From Chitinophaga sancti (GTDB lineage: Bacteria; Bacteroidota; Bacteroidia; Chitinophagales; Chitinophagaceae), in NCBI RefSeq assembly GCF_034087045.1, contig NZ_CP139247.1:620001-684000 (forward strand): a stretch of 64,000 bases of DNA. Direction: 5' to 3'. Of the stretch, positions 19,573 to 27,132 are shown in pieces. The position numbers and the translations under genes are program-made. Numbering within the stretch: the stretch's first letter is position 1; each line of letters opens with the position of its first letter. The notes below the pieces were generated by a model that ran no database searches, was not told where the DNA came from, and saw nothing but the letters and a program-made list of their open reading frames with translations.

Positions 19573-20055
19573 ATGAGCAATGATTCAAGTAATGAAGGTT
19601 TTTCTCACCTGAATGCAGCAGATCAACCTACTATGGTGGATGTAAGTGGCAAGATGGTGACGGAAAGAATTGCGGTTGCGGAAAGCAGGGTCTTTTTGCC
19701 CGAAGTAATCCGGCAGCAATTCAGTGGCAGCGATATTCATACAAAGAAAGGCGCAGTGTTTCAGACAGCGATCATAGCTGGTATTATGGCGGCAAAAAAA
19801 ACGCCTGATCTGATACCGCTTTGTCATACCTTATTGCTGGAAGGTTGTAAGGTAGATATCACTATGGAAGGAGAGGAAGCAGTCGTGAGATGTACGATCA
19901 AAACTACCGGCAGAACGGGTGTGGAGATGGAAGCACTGACGGGTGCCAGCATTGCAGCATTGACGATCTATGATATGTGCAAGGCTTTCTCTCATGGCAT
20001 GGAGATCAGGCAAACAAAATTGATCAGTAAAACAGGTGGTAAAAGAGATTTCTGA
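19573..20055 (+). CDS. moaC: Cyclic pyranopterin monophosphate synthase MoaC
   Basis: A 160-aa MoaC, which converts the MoaA product to cyclic pyranopterin monophosphate, the first stable Moco intermediate. Conserved segments: MVDVSGK, KGAVFQTAIIAGIMAAKKT, DLIPLCHTLLLEGCKVDI and the active-site region GVEMEALTGASIAALTIYDMCKA (catalytic Asp and Lys). Length and composition are normal. Its stop overlaps the start of mobA (TGATG), so the two are translationally coupled. Confidence 0.97.
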   Translation: MSNDSSNEGFSHLNAADQPTMVDVSGKMVTERIAVAESRVFLPEVIRQQFSGSDIHTKKGAVFQTAIIAGIMAAKKTPDLIPLCHTLLLEGCKVDITMEGEEAVVRCTIKTTGRTGVEMEALTGASIAALTIYDMCKAFSHGMEIRQTKLISKTGGKRDF

Positions 20056-20633
20056 TGTCAGGTTTATATGGATTGATATTATGTGGCGGGCGAAGCCTGC
20101 GCATGCAGCAGGATAAGAGCCAGCTGGATTATCATGGGGTGCCGCAATGGCAATATTTGTATCAGTTATTAGCCCCCCTGACGGAGAAAGTATTTCTTTC
20201 CTGTCGTGCAGATCAGCAATTAGATACAGCATTGCCCGTGATTACCGATAGTGTAGGTGATGCTGGTCCGGCTACGGGGATATTGAGTGCACATGCAGCT
20301 TTTCCGGAAAACGCCTGGTTGGTATTGGCGTGCGATCTGCCGTTGATAAGTGCGCAGAGTTTAGAATTGCTGGTAGCTTCAAGAGATATCAGCAAAGAAG
20401 CAACTGCCTTTATCAGTTCATTCAAACAATCACCGGAACCATTGATGACGATATGGGAAACCGCAGGCTTAAAAAGACTGGATGCTGAAAAGGGATGTCC
20501 GCGTAAAACCTTACTGAAAGCGGATATCGCATTGATTGAAAATCCATTTGCAATAGAGCAGTTTAACGCAAATACACCTTCGGAAAAAGAAGAAGCCATG
20601 CGCGCGATTATGGATGCGCAGCTACCCAGGTAG
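20055..20633 (+). CDS. mobA: Molybdenum cofactor guanylyltransferase MobA
   Basis: A 192-aa nucleotidyltransferase. The N-terminal signature LILCGGRSLRMQQDKS matches the GG-x-S-x-RM-x-x-DK motif for GTP binding; WLVLACDLPLIS holds the metal-binding Asp. MobA attaches GMP to Mo-molybdopterin to make the bis-MGD cofactor, which implies the host uses DMSO-reductase-type enzymes. It overlaps moaC at its start. Its 3' end overlaps the converging moaE gene by 26 bp, so both proteins' C-termini are encoded on opposite strands of the same DNA. Confidence 0.9.
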   Translation: MSGLYGLILCGGRSLRMQQDKSQLDYHGVPQWQYLYQLLAPLTEKVFLSCRADQQLDTALPVITDSVGDAGPATGILSAHAAFPENAWLVLACDLPLISAQSLELLVASRDISKEATAFISSFKQSPEPLMTIWETAGLKRLDAEKGCPRKTLLKADIALIENPFAIEQFNANTPSEKEEAMRAIMDAQLPR

Positions 20634-21024
20634 CACCATCTTCGAAGAATTCTTTTTTCCAGATAGGTACTGTTTGTTTCAATGTGTCGATGGCGTATTG
20701 ACAGGCTTCAAAAGCAACGGCCCTGTGAGGAGCCGCAGCAGCAATGACTACGACCGTTTCGCCAGGAGTTTTTTCACCTGTGATGTGGAGGATAGCGATG
20801 CGGTGAATGCCCAATTCTGAGATAGTATACTGTGCAATCTTTTCCATTTCAGAAATAGCCATCGGCTCATAGCACTCAAAGAATAATTTCACTACCTTCT
20901 TCCCTTGTGTTTCATTCCGCACATTACCCACAAACAGCACTACACCACCGCAATCCGGTGATTCCACAAAATCCAGTGCCTGTTGCACATTAATATCAGG
21001 TGCTATGTGTACAAGGAAGTTCAT
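20608..21024 (-). CDS. moaE: Molybdopterin synthase catalytic subunit MoaE
   Basis: A 138-aa MoaE. Conserved regions: GGVVLFVGNVRNETQGKKV near residue 30, LFFECYEPMAISEMEKIA, RIAILHITGEKTPGETVVVIAAAAPHR near 85-105 and KQTVPIWKKEFFEDGATW near the C-terminus, with the catalytic lysines in KKEFF. It transfers sulfur from the thiocarboxylate of MoaD to precursor Z. It follows moaD on the minus strand after 11 bp, so the two subunits are coexpressed. Its 3' end overlaps mobA. Confidence 0.95.
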   Translation of the reverse strand: MNFLVHIAPDINVQQALDFVESPDCGGVVLFVGNVRNETQGKKVVKLFFECYEPMAISEMEKIAQYTISELGIHRIAILHITGEKTPGETVVVIAAAAPHRAVAFEACQYAIDTLKQTVPIWKKEFFEDGATWVAAHP

Positions 21025-21035
21025 ATTGACATTTT

Positions 21036-21266
21036 TCAGCCGCCACTTACGGGAGGTATTACAGCAATCTCATCGCCGGGTAATAATGGTTGCTCATCAT
21101 TTGCATATACTTTATTCACAGCTATCATCAAAGAACGTAATTCACGCAGCGGAGGATATTGTGCATACAACCATTCTTTCAGTGCGGCTACGTCAGCAAC
21201 GCCTGTAGAGGTGATAGCCCCTGCCCCCGCAATATCTTTTGCAATACCAAATAATAACACACGCAT
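21036..21266 (-). CDS. moaD: Molybdopterin synthase sulfur carrier subunit MoaD
   Basis: A 76-aa ubiquitin-fold protein ending in the diagnostic Gly-Gly (IAVIPPVSGG), which is adenylated by MoeB and then thiocarboxylated. The start is placed at the ATG giving MRVLLFGIAKDIAGAG, the usual MoaD N-terminus; a longer frame from 21308 would overlap the opposite-strand gene at 21307. The MoeB-rhodanese gene about 3 kb away is its likely activator, and MoaE is directly downstream. Confidence 0.93.
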   Translation of the reverse strand: MRVLLFGIAKDIAGAGAITSTGVADVAALKEWLYAQYPPLRELRSLMIAVNKVYANDEQPLLPGDEIAVIPPVSGG

Positions 21267-21306
21267 AGTTATAGATAAAGCTACGATAATGTAGTAATTT
21301 ACATAC

Positions 21307-21669
21307 ATGAAAATAAGAATTCGCGGGAACAGTATCCGCTACCGGTTGGATAAACAGGATATTGCTACACTGCAGGAAACGCAGCAGGTAGAAGAGATCA
21401 CTACGATTGGCGCCGGTACCCTGCAATTTTCGATACATGCAAAAGGGGAAGCGCCCGCCATTGCCCTGAATGCAAATGGGGTACAATTGTTTTTGCCTGT
21501 AACACAGGTATCCGGGTGGATCACCACTGAGCAGGTAGGTTTTAAGCATGAGTTACCAAATGCTGATGGCTCTGTACTTCACCTGCTTATAGAAAAGGAT
21601 TTTAAATGTCTGACCGAAAGAGAGGAGGACGAAAGCCAGGCCTTTGAGAATCCTACACAGAGTTGCTAA
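21307..21669 (+). CDS. Uncharacterised small protein in the Moco locus
   Basis: A 120-aa soluble protein, beta-strand-rich, opening with MKIRIRGNSIRYRLDKQDI and ending in a Cys (NPTQSC). The body has a QFSIHAKGEAPAI segment and an acidic end (EREEDESQ). I do not know a function; I recall similar short proteins in Bacteroidota, perhaps the family named DUF7009, but this was not checked. It ends 3 bp before moaA and is probably cotranscribed with it, and is divergent from moaD. Its position suggests a role linked to molybdopterin synthesis or a molybdoenzyme. Confidence 0.6.
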   Translation: MKIRIRGNSIRYRLDKQDIATLQETQQVEEITTIGAGTLQFSIHAKGEAPAIALNANGVQLFLPVTQVSGWITTEQVGFKHELPNADGSVLHLLIEKDFKCLTEREEDESQAFENPTQSC

Positions 21670-21672
21670 ATT

Positions 21673-22638
21673 ATGTTGACAGACGCACATAACCGTATAA
21701 TTAATTACATCAGGCTGGCAGTGACTGATCGCTGTAACCTGCGATGTACCTATTGTATGCCGGAACAGATGCAGTTTCTGCAAAGGCAGGAACTACTCAC
21801 CAATGACGAGATCCTGACCCTACTGCGTCCACTGGCAGCAGCGGGGATTGATAAGTTACGAATTACGGGTGGAGAGCCTTTCCTGCGGAAAGACCTGCTG
21901 CCATTGTTAACCTCACTGAAAACATTCATTCCCGAAATTTCCATTACGACCAATGGGGTCCTGACCCAACCTTATATTCCCCAATTAAAAGCAATAGGCA
22001 TCCGGAAAATCAACCTGAGCCTGGATACTTTGCAAAGAGACCGTTTCCAGCAAATAACGAAGAGGGATCAGTTTCCTGCTGTGATGCAGACATTGAACAG
22101 TCTGCTGGAACATGATATGCAGGTAAAACTGAATGTCGTGATCATGGGTGGGGTGAATACAGATGAACTACAGGCCTTTGCAGAACTGACGAAACAAATG
22201 CCGCTGTCTGTGCGGTTTATTGAAGAGATGCCGTTCAATGGACAGGGACATGCTTTTTCAGGAAATCAATGGCATTACCTGCGCATGCTGGATGCTTTGC
22301 AGGAATATTATACTTTGAAGAAATTGCCAATTCAGCCACAGGCGACAAGTATAAACTACCAAATACCTGGTTATCAAGGGCAAATAGGCGTAATTCCTGC
22401 TTATAGCCGTACCTTTTGTGGCACTTGCAACCGGCTTCGCATCACGCCTACAGGTGGTTTGAAGACATGCCTGTATGGAGGTGATGTACTGAATGTAAGA
22501 GATTTACTTCGTAGCGGGGCAGGCAGTGCATTGATTTTACAGGAGATTCGGCATGCGCTGGGGCATAGAGCAGAGAATGGGTTTGAGGCGGAGCGCCAGA
22601 ACCAACACTGGGATAGTATGTCTGTAATTGGGGGGTAA
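21673..22638 (+). CDS. moaA: GTP 3',8-cyclase MoaA (radical SAM)
   Basis: A 321-aa radical SAM enzyme for the first step of molybdopterin synthesis. The N-terminal cluster motif is TDRCNLRCTYCMPE (CxxxCxxC). The C-terminal cluster motif is CGTCNRLRITPTGGLKTCLYG, the second Fe-S site that binds GTP. The protein ends with the catalytic Gly-Gly tail (MSVIGG). A SAM-binding GGEP motif is at RITGGEPFLRKDL. Full length with an ATG start 3 bp after the small unknown protein. Confidence 0.97.
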   Translation: MLTDAHNRIINYIRLAVTDRCNLRCTYCMPEQMQFLQRQELLTNDEILTLLRPLAAAGIDKLRITGGEPFLRKDLLPLLTSLKTFIPEISITTNGVLTQPYIPQLKAIGIRKINLSLDTLQRDRFQQITKRDQFPAVMQTLNSLLEHDMQVKLNVVIMGGVNTDELQAFAELTKQMPLSVRFIEEMPFNGQGHAFSGNQWHYLRMLDALQEYYTLKKLPIQPQATSINYQIPGYQGQIGVIPAYSRTFCGTCNRLRITPTGGLKTCLYGGDVLNVRDLLRSGAGSALILQEIRHALGHRAENGFEAERQNQHWDSMSVIGG

Positions 22639-22712
22639 AGAAGTAATTCCGGGTAAGTAATGATGATTGCCTGTAGGTAACGATGTTATTCTTTGCAGGT
22701 ATAGGTATTTAT

Positions 22713-22754
22713 TATCCCTATCGTGTAAGATACTATCCCTATCAGATAGGGATA
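22713..22754 (+). promoter_or_regulatory. Decamer operator-like site upstream of the PepSY gene
   Basis: The decamer TATCCCTATC occurs at 22713-22722 and at 22734-22743, exactly 21 bp apart, and in inverted form at 22745-22754, so the last two make a perfect 21-bp palindrome. It lies about 110 bp before the PepSY gene and after moaA. The spacing of two helical turns fits cooperative repressor binding; the regulator is unknown. Confidence 0.5.
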
Positions 22755-22861
22755 TTCTTCCATTCGACTAAAGATATTTTCCCGATTTGAGCTACTAATG
22801 GCCTTCTCCTGCTGTAATTTGTGGTCAGTCTGCTGGTCGTTTTACCCACAGATATCTGATA

Positions 22862-23995
22862 ATGAAGAAGTTAATAGGCTGGTTACATCTCTGGCTGGGG
22901 CTTGCCTCAGGCCTGGTGGTTATAGTGGTTGCACTCAGTGGCAGCCTGTTGGTGTTTGAAGACGAACTGGAACACCTATTTCAACCCTCTCTTTTTACTG
23001 TACAGTCCCCCGCAGGCACTGAAAGAATGTCGCTGGATGCACTCGCAGCGATGGTACACGATAAATACCCGGATTACAAACTGAATAATATTGAAATTCA
23101 ACCTGCCACAAACAGCACCGTTACTTTTTACCTGAAAACGGGTAAAGAGAAAGGTAAACTGCTGATGGTGGTTACAGATCCTTATAGCGGAAAGATGATT
23201 CATACAGCTGCGCAGGATAAGCGATTCTTTGTGGTGGTGAGGAACCTGCACAGATACCTGTGTATGGGTGAAACGGGTAAACTGATCACAGGCATTTCCT
23301 GTAGCATGTTTGCGCTTATCATCATCAGTGGATTGATCCTCTGGTGGCCAAAAAGGAAAACCCGCAGGCAACGAATGAAAGTGAAGTGGAATGCCAGCTT
23401 CAAAAGATTGAACTGGGACCTGCATGCCGTATTTGGATTTTATATTCACATAGTTATATTCATCACTGCACTGACTGGGTTGGTATGGAGTTATAAATGG
23501 GTGAATAACCTGTTGTTCTATGCATTTGATGGCAAGCCACAACAAAAGTTAGAAGCGCCTGTGAGCAAGCCCGAAAAGGCCAAAGACATTGCATGGCTGG
23601 ACAAAGTATACACCGAAACAAACCAACGACTCACTTATAATGGTATTGTAAATATTCGATTCCCGGATAAGAAAGATCAGGCAGTGAGTGTGGGAAAAGA
23701 AAATACAGACAGGATCACCACGCACATTGTAGACATACTTTATTTCCAGGCAGGAAGTGGTGCATTTGTAGGTGATAAGTTATTTGCAAATGATACAAAA
23801 GGTACGCAGGCAAGAAGAATGGTCTATCCTATTCACACAGGAGGATTATTAGGCTGGCCGACTAAGATACTCGCATTTATCTGCGCACTGATAGCCGCAT
23901 CACTACCGGTAACGGGATTCCTGATCTGGTGGGGAAAGAAATCGAAGAAACCTGTGGTAAAAAAGCCCCTACAACAAAAGGTAGTTAGTATTTAA
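22862..23995 (+). CDS. PepSY-associated transmembrane protein
   Basis: A 377-aa inner-membrane protein of the PepSY_TM family. Four hydrophobic helices are visible: residues ~5-30 (LHLWLGLASGLVVIVVALSG), ~140-165 (LIIISGLILWWPKRK), ~190-215 and ~335-360 (LPVTGFLIWWGKKSK). A periplasmic PepSY-like part follows helix 1. The histidines in LHLWLG, NLHRYLCMGE and DLHAVFGFYIH may bind haem or metal, as proposed for relatives linked to siderophore iron reduction. The palindromic decamer site upstream suggests dedicated control. Not obviously part of Moco synthesis despite its location. Confidence 0.85.
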   Translation: MKKLIGWLHLWLGLASGLVVIVVALSGSLLVFEDELEHLFQPSLFTVQSPAGTERMSLDALAAMVHDKYPDYKLNNIEIQPATNSTVTFYLKTGKEKGKLLMVVTDPYSGKMIHTAAQDKRFFVVVRNLHRYLCMGETGKLITGISCSMFALIIISGLILWWPKRKTRRQRMKVKWNASFKRLNWDLHAVFGFYIHIVIFITALTGLVWSYKWVNNLLFYAFDGKPQQKLEAPVSKPEKAKDIAWLDKVYTETNQRLTYNGIVNIRFPDKKDQAVSVGKENTDRITTHIVDILYFQAGSGAFVGDKLFANDTKGTQARRMVYPIHTGGLLGWPTKILAFICALIAASLPVTGFLIWWGKKSKKPVVKKPLQQKVVSI

Positions 23996-23997
23996 AT

Positions 23998-24023
23998 TAA
24001 AAAAACGAGCCGGCTCGTTTTTT
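23998..24023. terminator. Bidirectional terminator
   Basis: Perfect AAAAACGAGCC / GGCTCGTTTTT palindrome between the converging PepSY and MoeB-rhodanese genes. Confidence 0.9.
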
Positions 24024-24024
24024 A

Positions 24025-25098
24025 TTAATAAGTGTTCATATTGTCGTCTATTTCGTAAGCCCAGGCATGTATACCTCCTGTTACATTATATACTTTAGGA
24101 AAGCCGGCAGCATCCAGTTGTTGTGCAATCATCATACTTCTCATACCATGGTGGCATAGTACAGCTGTAGGGATGTCTTTTCTCAGTTGAGGCAGCACCC
24201 CACCTACCATACGCATAGGTATAAAAACTGCTTGCGGCAGTTTACATATTTCCCATTCATCCGGTTCTCTTACATCTATCAGCTGTACCTGTTTCCCTTC
24301 TTCCAGCCATTGGTGTAATTGCTGTACGCTGAGGTATTGTACACCACCTGTATCGCAGGGGATATCGTATTCTTCCATGAGTGTAGTAATAGGTTGTCTG
24401 ACAGGTTTGAATTGAAATACCTGGTGAATATTATTGAGTGTATCGATGGTCAGTAACTGGTTACTTAAAGGCTCGCCTATACCACAAATAATCTTGACAG
24501 CTTCATTGGCCTGATACGTACCGATGATGCCTGGTAATACACCTAATACACCGATATCACTGCAATTCTGCATTGTACCTGGTGCTGGTGGTTCAGGGAA
24601 AAGACAACGATAGGTAGCGCTTTCTTTATAGTTGAATACACTTACCTGCCCTTCGTATTTATGAATAGCGCCGTATACAAATGGTTTGTTCAATAGCACA
24701 CAGGCATCGTTCACAAGGTAGCGTGTACCGAAATTGTCAGAGCAGTCGATGATCACATCGTACGATGCAAAAATTGACAACGCATTATCTGGTGACAACC
24801 AGGTATCGTGTGGTATGAATTCAACTTCAGGATTGAGTTGCTGTAATCGTTTGATAGCTGTGAAGAGCTTGGACTGACCTTGTTCTGCGGTGTGGTATAA
24901 CACCTGTCTTTGCAGGTTGGTAATAGAGATTGTATCGTGTTCTACAATACCGATCTTCCCTACGCCCATGGCTGTTAGGTATTGCAATACAGGTACACCT
25001 AATCCACCTGCACCGATTACTAAAATAGCAGCGTTGTGCAATAACGCTTGTTTGGCAGGACCAAATCCTTCCAGTTTCAAATGTCTGTCATACCGCAT
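24025..25098 (-). CDS. MoeB/ThiF-type adenylyltransferase with rhodanese domain
   Basis: A 357-aa E1-like enzyme. Residues ~1-240 form the ThiF/MoeB domain with the ATP loop VIGAGGLGVPVLQYL near residue 30 and catalytic-region segment DCSDNFGTRYLVNDACV near 115. Residues ~255-350 form a rhodanese domain with the sulfurtransferase loop VLCHHGMRSMM (active Cys). It would adenylate the C-terminal Gly of MoaD or ThiS-type carriers and supply sulfur. Most zinc cysteines of the canonical MoeB are absent except C-x-x-C-like positions near FPEPPAPGTMQNC. It lies 3 kb from moaD, which supports a Moco role. Stop/start spacing of 1 bp suggests coupling with the upstream GNAT gene. Confidence 0.9.
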   Translation of the reverse strand: MRYDRHLKLEGFGPAKQALLHNAAILVIGAGGLGVPVLQYLTAMGVGKIGIVEHDTISITNLQRQVLYHTAEQGQSKLFTAIKRLQQLNPEVEFIPHDTWLSPDNALSIFASYDVIIDCSDNFGTRYLVNDACVLLNKPFVYGAIHKYEGQVSVFNYKESATYRCLFPEPPAPGTMQNCSDIGVLGVLPGIIGTYQANEAVKIICGIGEPLSNQLLTIDTLNNIHQVFQFKPVRQPITTLMEEYDIPCDTGGVQYLSVQQLHQWLEEGKQVQLIDVREPDEWEICKLPQAVFIPMRMVGGVLPQLRKDIPTAVLCHHGMRSMMIAQQLDAAGFPKVYNVTGGIHAWAYEIDDNMNTY

Positions 25099-25099
25099 G

Positions 25100-25645
25100 T
25101 TACAATGGCTTTACTCTTTTCGACATCAGGATATTATCCACATAAGTTCCGTCTGGCTGGCGAACGCCTTTAGGCATGCGACCATATTCCATAAAGCCAA
25201 AGTTACGGTATAACTGAATCGCTCTTTCATTATTTGCGAGTACGCCCAACTGAATGATTTCCAATTGTGGGTGTTGTTCCGCCCAGCGTGTGGCGGCAGT
25301 CATCATTCTCCTTCCTATACCCATGTTCCAGTAGCTGTGGAGAACGCCGATACCCAGGTTACAAAGGTGAGCTTCTTTCGAAAAGGTGTTCTGGCGAATG
25401 GAGAGGGTACCTATCGGGTGATTGCCGGCAAAGGCTAATAACAACAGGTCTTTGGTATCTCTTGAAAAAGAGAGGATGAAATCTCTTTCGTCTTCCACCG
25501 TCCAGGAAGCTGCTTCCTCGCGGGTATAGAGCAGGAAATCTGTTTCGCTGATTAACTGGCGGAAATAGGATAGGAGCACCGGGGCATCGTCCGGTACGGC
25601 CTGGCGGAGTTCCAGGATTTGACCATTGGGAAGGAAATGCTGCAT
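25100..25645 (-). CDS. GNAT-family N-acetyltransferase
   Basis: A 181-aa acetyltransferase. The acetyl-CoA site motif is visible as LGIGVLHSYWNMGIGRRMMTAATRWA (Q/R-x-x-G-x-G/A variant, near residue 95-120), followed by the typical IIQLGVLANNERAIQLYRNFGFMEYGRMPKGVR C-terminal part. The substrate could be an amino group of a small molecule or protein (RimJ/L-like). The gene ends 1 bp before the MoeB-rhodanese start, so the two are cotranscribed, which may be coincidental. Confidence 0.9.
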   Translation of the reverse strand: MQHFLPNGQILELRQAVPDDAPVLLSYFRQLISETDFLLYTREEAASWTVEDERDFILSFSRDTKDLLLLAFAGNHPIGTLSIRQNTFSKEAHLCNLGIGVLHSYWNMGIGRRMMTAATRWAEQHPQLEIIQLGVLANNERAIQLYRNFGFMEYGRMPKGVRQPDGTYVDNILMSKRVKPL

Positions 25646-25687
25646 ATGAGGTACAAATGTAATAAGAAATCAAAGGGGCCTGAAAAT

Positions 25688-25722
25688 AAAAAAGCCTCTG
25701 CCTAAGGCAGAAGCTTTTTTAT
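25688..25722 (-). terminator. Terminator after serS
   Basis: AAAAAAGC-c-TCTGCC / GGCAGA-a-GCTTTTTT stem with one internal mismatch. T-run on both strands; serS ends just above it. Confidence 0.85.
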
Positions 25723-25749
25723 ATAGAATTTTGGCCAATGGCCTGTTAG

Positions 25750-27021
25750 TTATGCAATCTTGTCGCTACCGAAATAAGATCTCAGCACTTCCGGAATCAC
25801 GATCCCTTCTGCAGTCTGGTTGTTTTCCAGAATACAAGCCAGTATACGTGGCAGGGCCAGAGAACTACCATTCAGGGAGTGAACCAGCTGAGGTTTTCCA
25901 CCACCATCTTTGAAACGGATCTTGGCGCGGTTAGCCTGGTAAGATTCGAAGTTAGATACAGAGCTTACTTCCAGCCATTTTTGCTGTGCAGTGCTATATA
26001 CTTCGAAGTCGTAAGTGAGGGCAGAGGTAAAGCTCATATCGCCACCACAGAGGCGCAGTATGCGGTAAGGCAGGTTCAGTGACTGAATCAGCCCTTCTAC
26101 ATGTGCCACCATTTCATCCAGTACTTCGTAAGATTTATCAGGGTGAACAAGCTGTACCAGTTCTACTTTGTCAAACTGGTGCAGGCGGTTCAGGCCACGT
26201 ACATCTTTACCATAAGAACCCGCTTCACGACGGAAACAAGGTGTATACCCCGTCATGCGCACAGGCAGATCTGTATCTTTCAGGATCTCATCGCGGTAGA
26301 TGTTGGTAAGCGGTACTTCGGCAGTTGGGATCATATAGAACCCATCTTCGCCAATGTGGTACATCTGACCTTCTTTGTCTGGCAACTGACCGGTACCATA
26401 AGCAGAAGCTTCGTTGACCATATGCGGCACCTGGTATTCGGTATACCCCTTGCTGATGTTATAATCCAGGAAATACTGGATCATAGCACGCTGCAAACGG
26501 GCACCTCTGTTTTTGTAAACAGGGAAACCGCTACCGGTGATCTTATTACCGAGTTCAAAGTCGATGAGGTCGTATTTTTTAACCAGGTCCCAGTGAGGTA
26601 CAGCACCTTCGTAGAGAGAAGGGATGGTACCACCTTTGCCTGTTTCCAGGTTTTCTTCCGGGGTTTTGCCGGGAGGAACGATGGCAGCAGGGAGGTTAGG
26701 GAGCTGTACCAATGTATCGTGCAGGGCCTTTTCAGTGGCGATCAGTTCTTCATTGATAGGCTGTAATTTCTCTTTTAATGATGCTACTTCCGATTTGCGC
26801 AGATCAGCAGTATCTTTCTGACCCTGAGCCATCAGTTTACCGATTTCTTTTGAAGCGGAGTTAACCTGGGCTTGGGTTTCATCATATTCCAGCGTCAGCT
26901 TTTTGCGCTTGTCATCCAGTGCCAGTACTTCATCAACGATCTGGGTTTCTTTGAAGTTTTTCAAAGCCAGACGTTCTAGTACCAGTTCTTTGTTTTGACG
27001 AATGAACGGAACTTGTAACAT
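25750..27021 (-). CDS. serS: Serine-tRNA ligase
   Basis: A 423-aa class II synthetase. The N-terminal part (residues ~25-110) is the long antiparallel coiled-coil tRNA-binding arm, rich in charged heptads (LDDKRKKLTLEYDETQ). The catalytic core has motif 2 (CFRREAGSYGKDVRGLNRLHQF, near residue 265) and motif 3 (NGSSLALPRILACILENNQ, near 390). It charges tRNA-Ser with serine. Length is standard. A TATCTTTG -7 word lies at 27044-27051 on the minus strand, 22 nt before the ATG. Confidence 0.97.
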   Translation of the reverse strand: MLQVPFIRQNKELVLERLALKNFKETQIVDEVLALDDKRKKLTLEYDETQAQVNSASKEIGKLMAQGQKDTADLRKSEVASLKEKLQPINEELIATEKALHDTLVQLPNLPAAIVPPGKTPEENLETGKGGTIPSLYEGAVPHWDLVKKYDLIDFELGNKITGSGFPVYKNRGARLQRAMIQYFLDYNISKGYTEYQVPHMVNEASAYGTGQLPDKEGQMYHIGEDGFYMIPTAEVPLTNIYRDEILKDTDLPVRMTGYTPCFRREAGSYGKDVRGLNRLHQFDKVELVQLVHPDKSYEVLDEMVAHVEGLIQSLNLPYRILRLCGGDMSFTSALTYDFEVYSTAQQKWLEVSSVSNFESYQANRAKIRFKDGGGKPQLVHSLNGSSLALPRILACILENNQTAEGIVIPEVLRSYFGSDKIA

Positions 27022-27063
27022 TGTACGATCAATTAAATTTTGCCAAAGATAAGAGAAAGCATC

Positions 27064-27101
27064 AAAAAACCTCTTCCACCTTTGGTAGAAGAGGTTTTTT
27101 G
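27064..27101 (-). terminator. Terminator after nadE
   Basis: AAAAAACCTCTTC / GAAGAGGTTTTTT stem; located just downstream of nadE on the minus strand. Confidence 0.88.
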
Positions 27102-27132
27102 CTTATTGCGGGGCCTGCGGCCAGCTGAAAAA

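Noticed and set aside
25750..27021. T-box or other riboswitch upstream of serS, glnS or gltX
   Set aside because: The upstream gaps are short and contain no specifier/antiterminator-like elements; the leader of gltX appears to be only a few bases.
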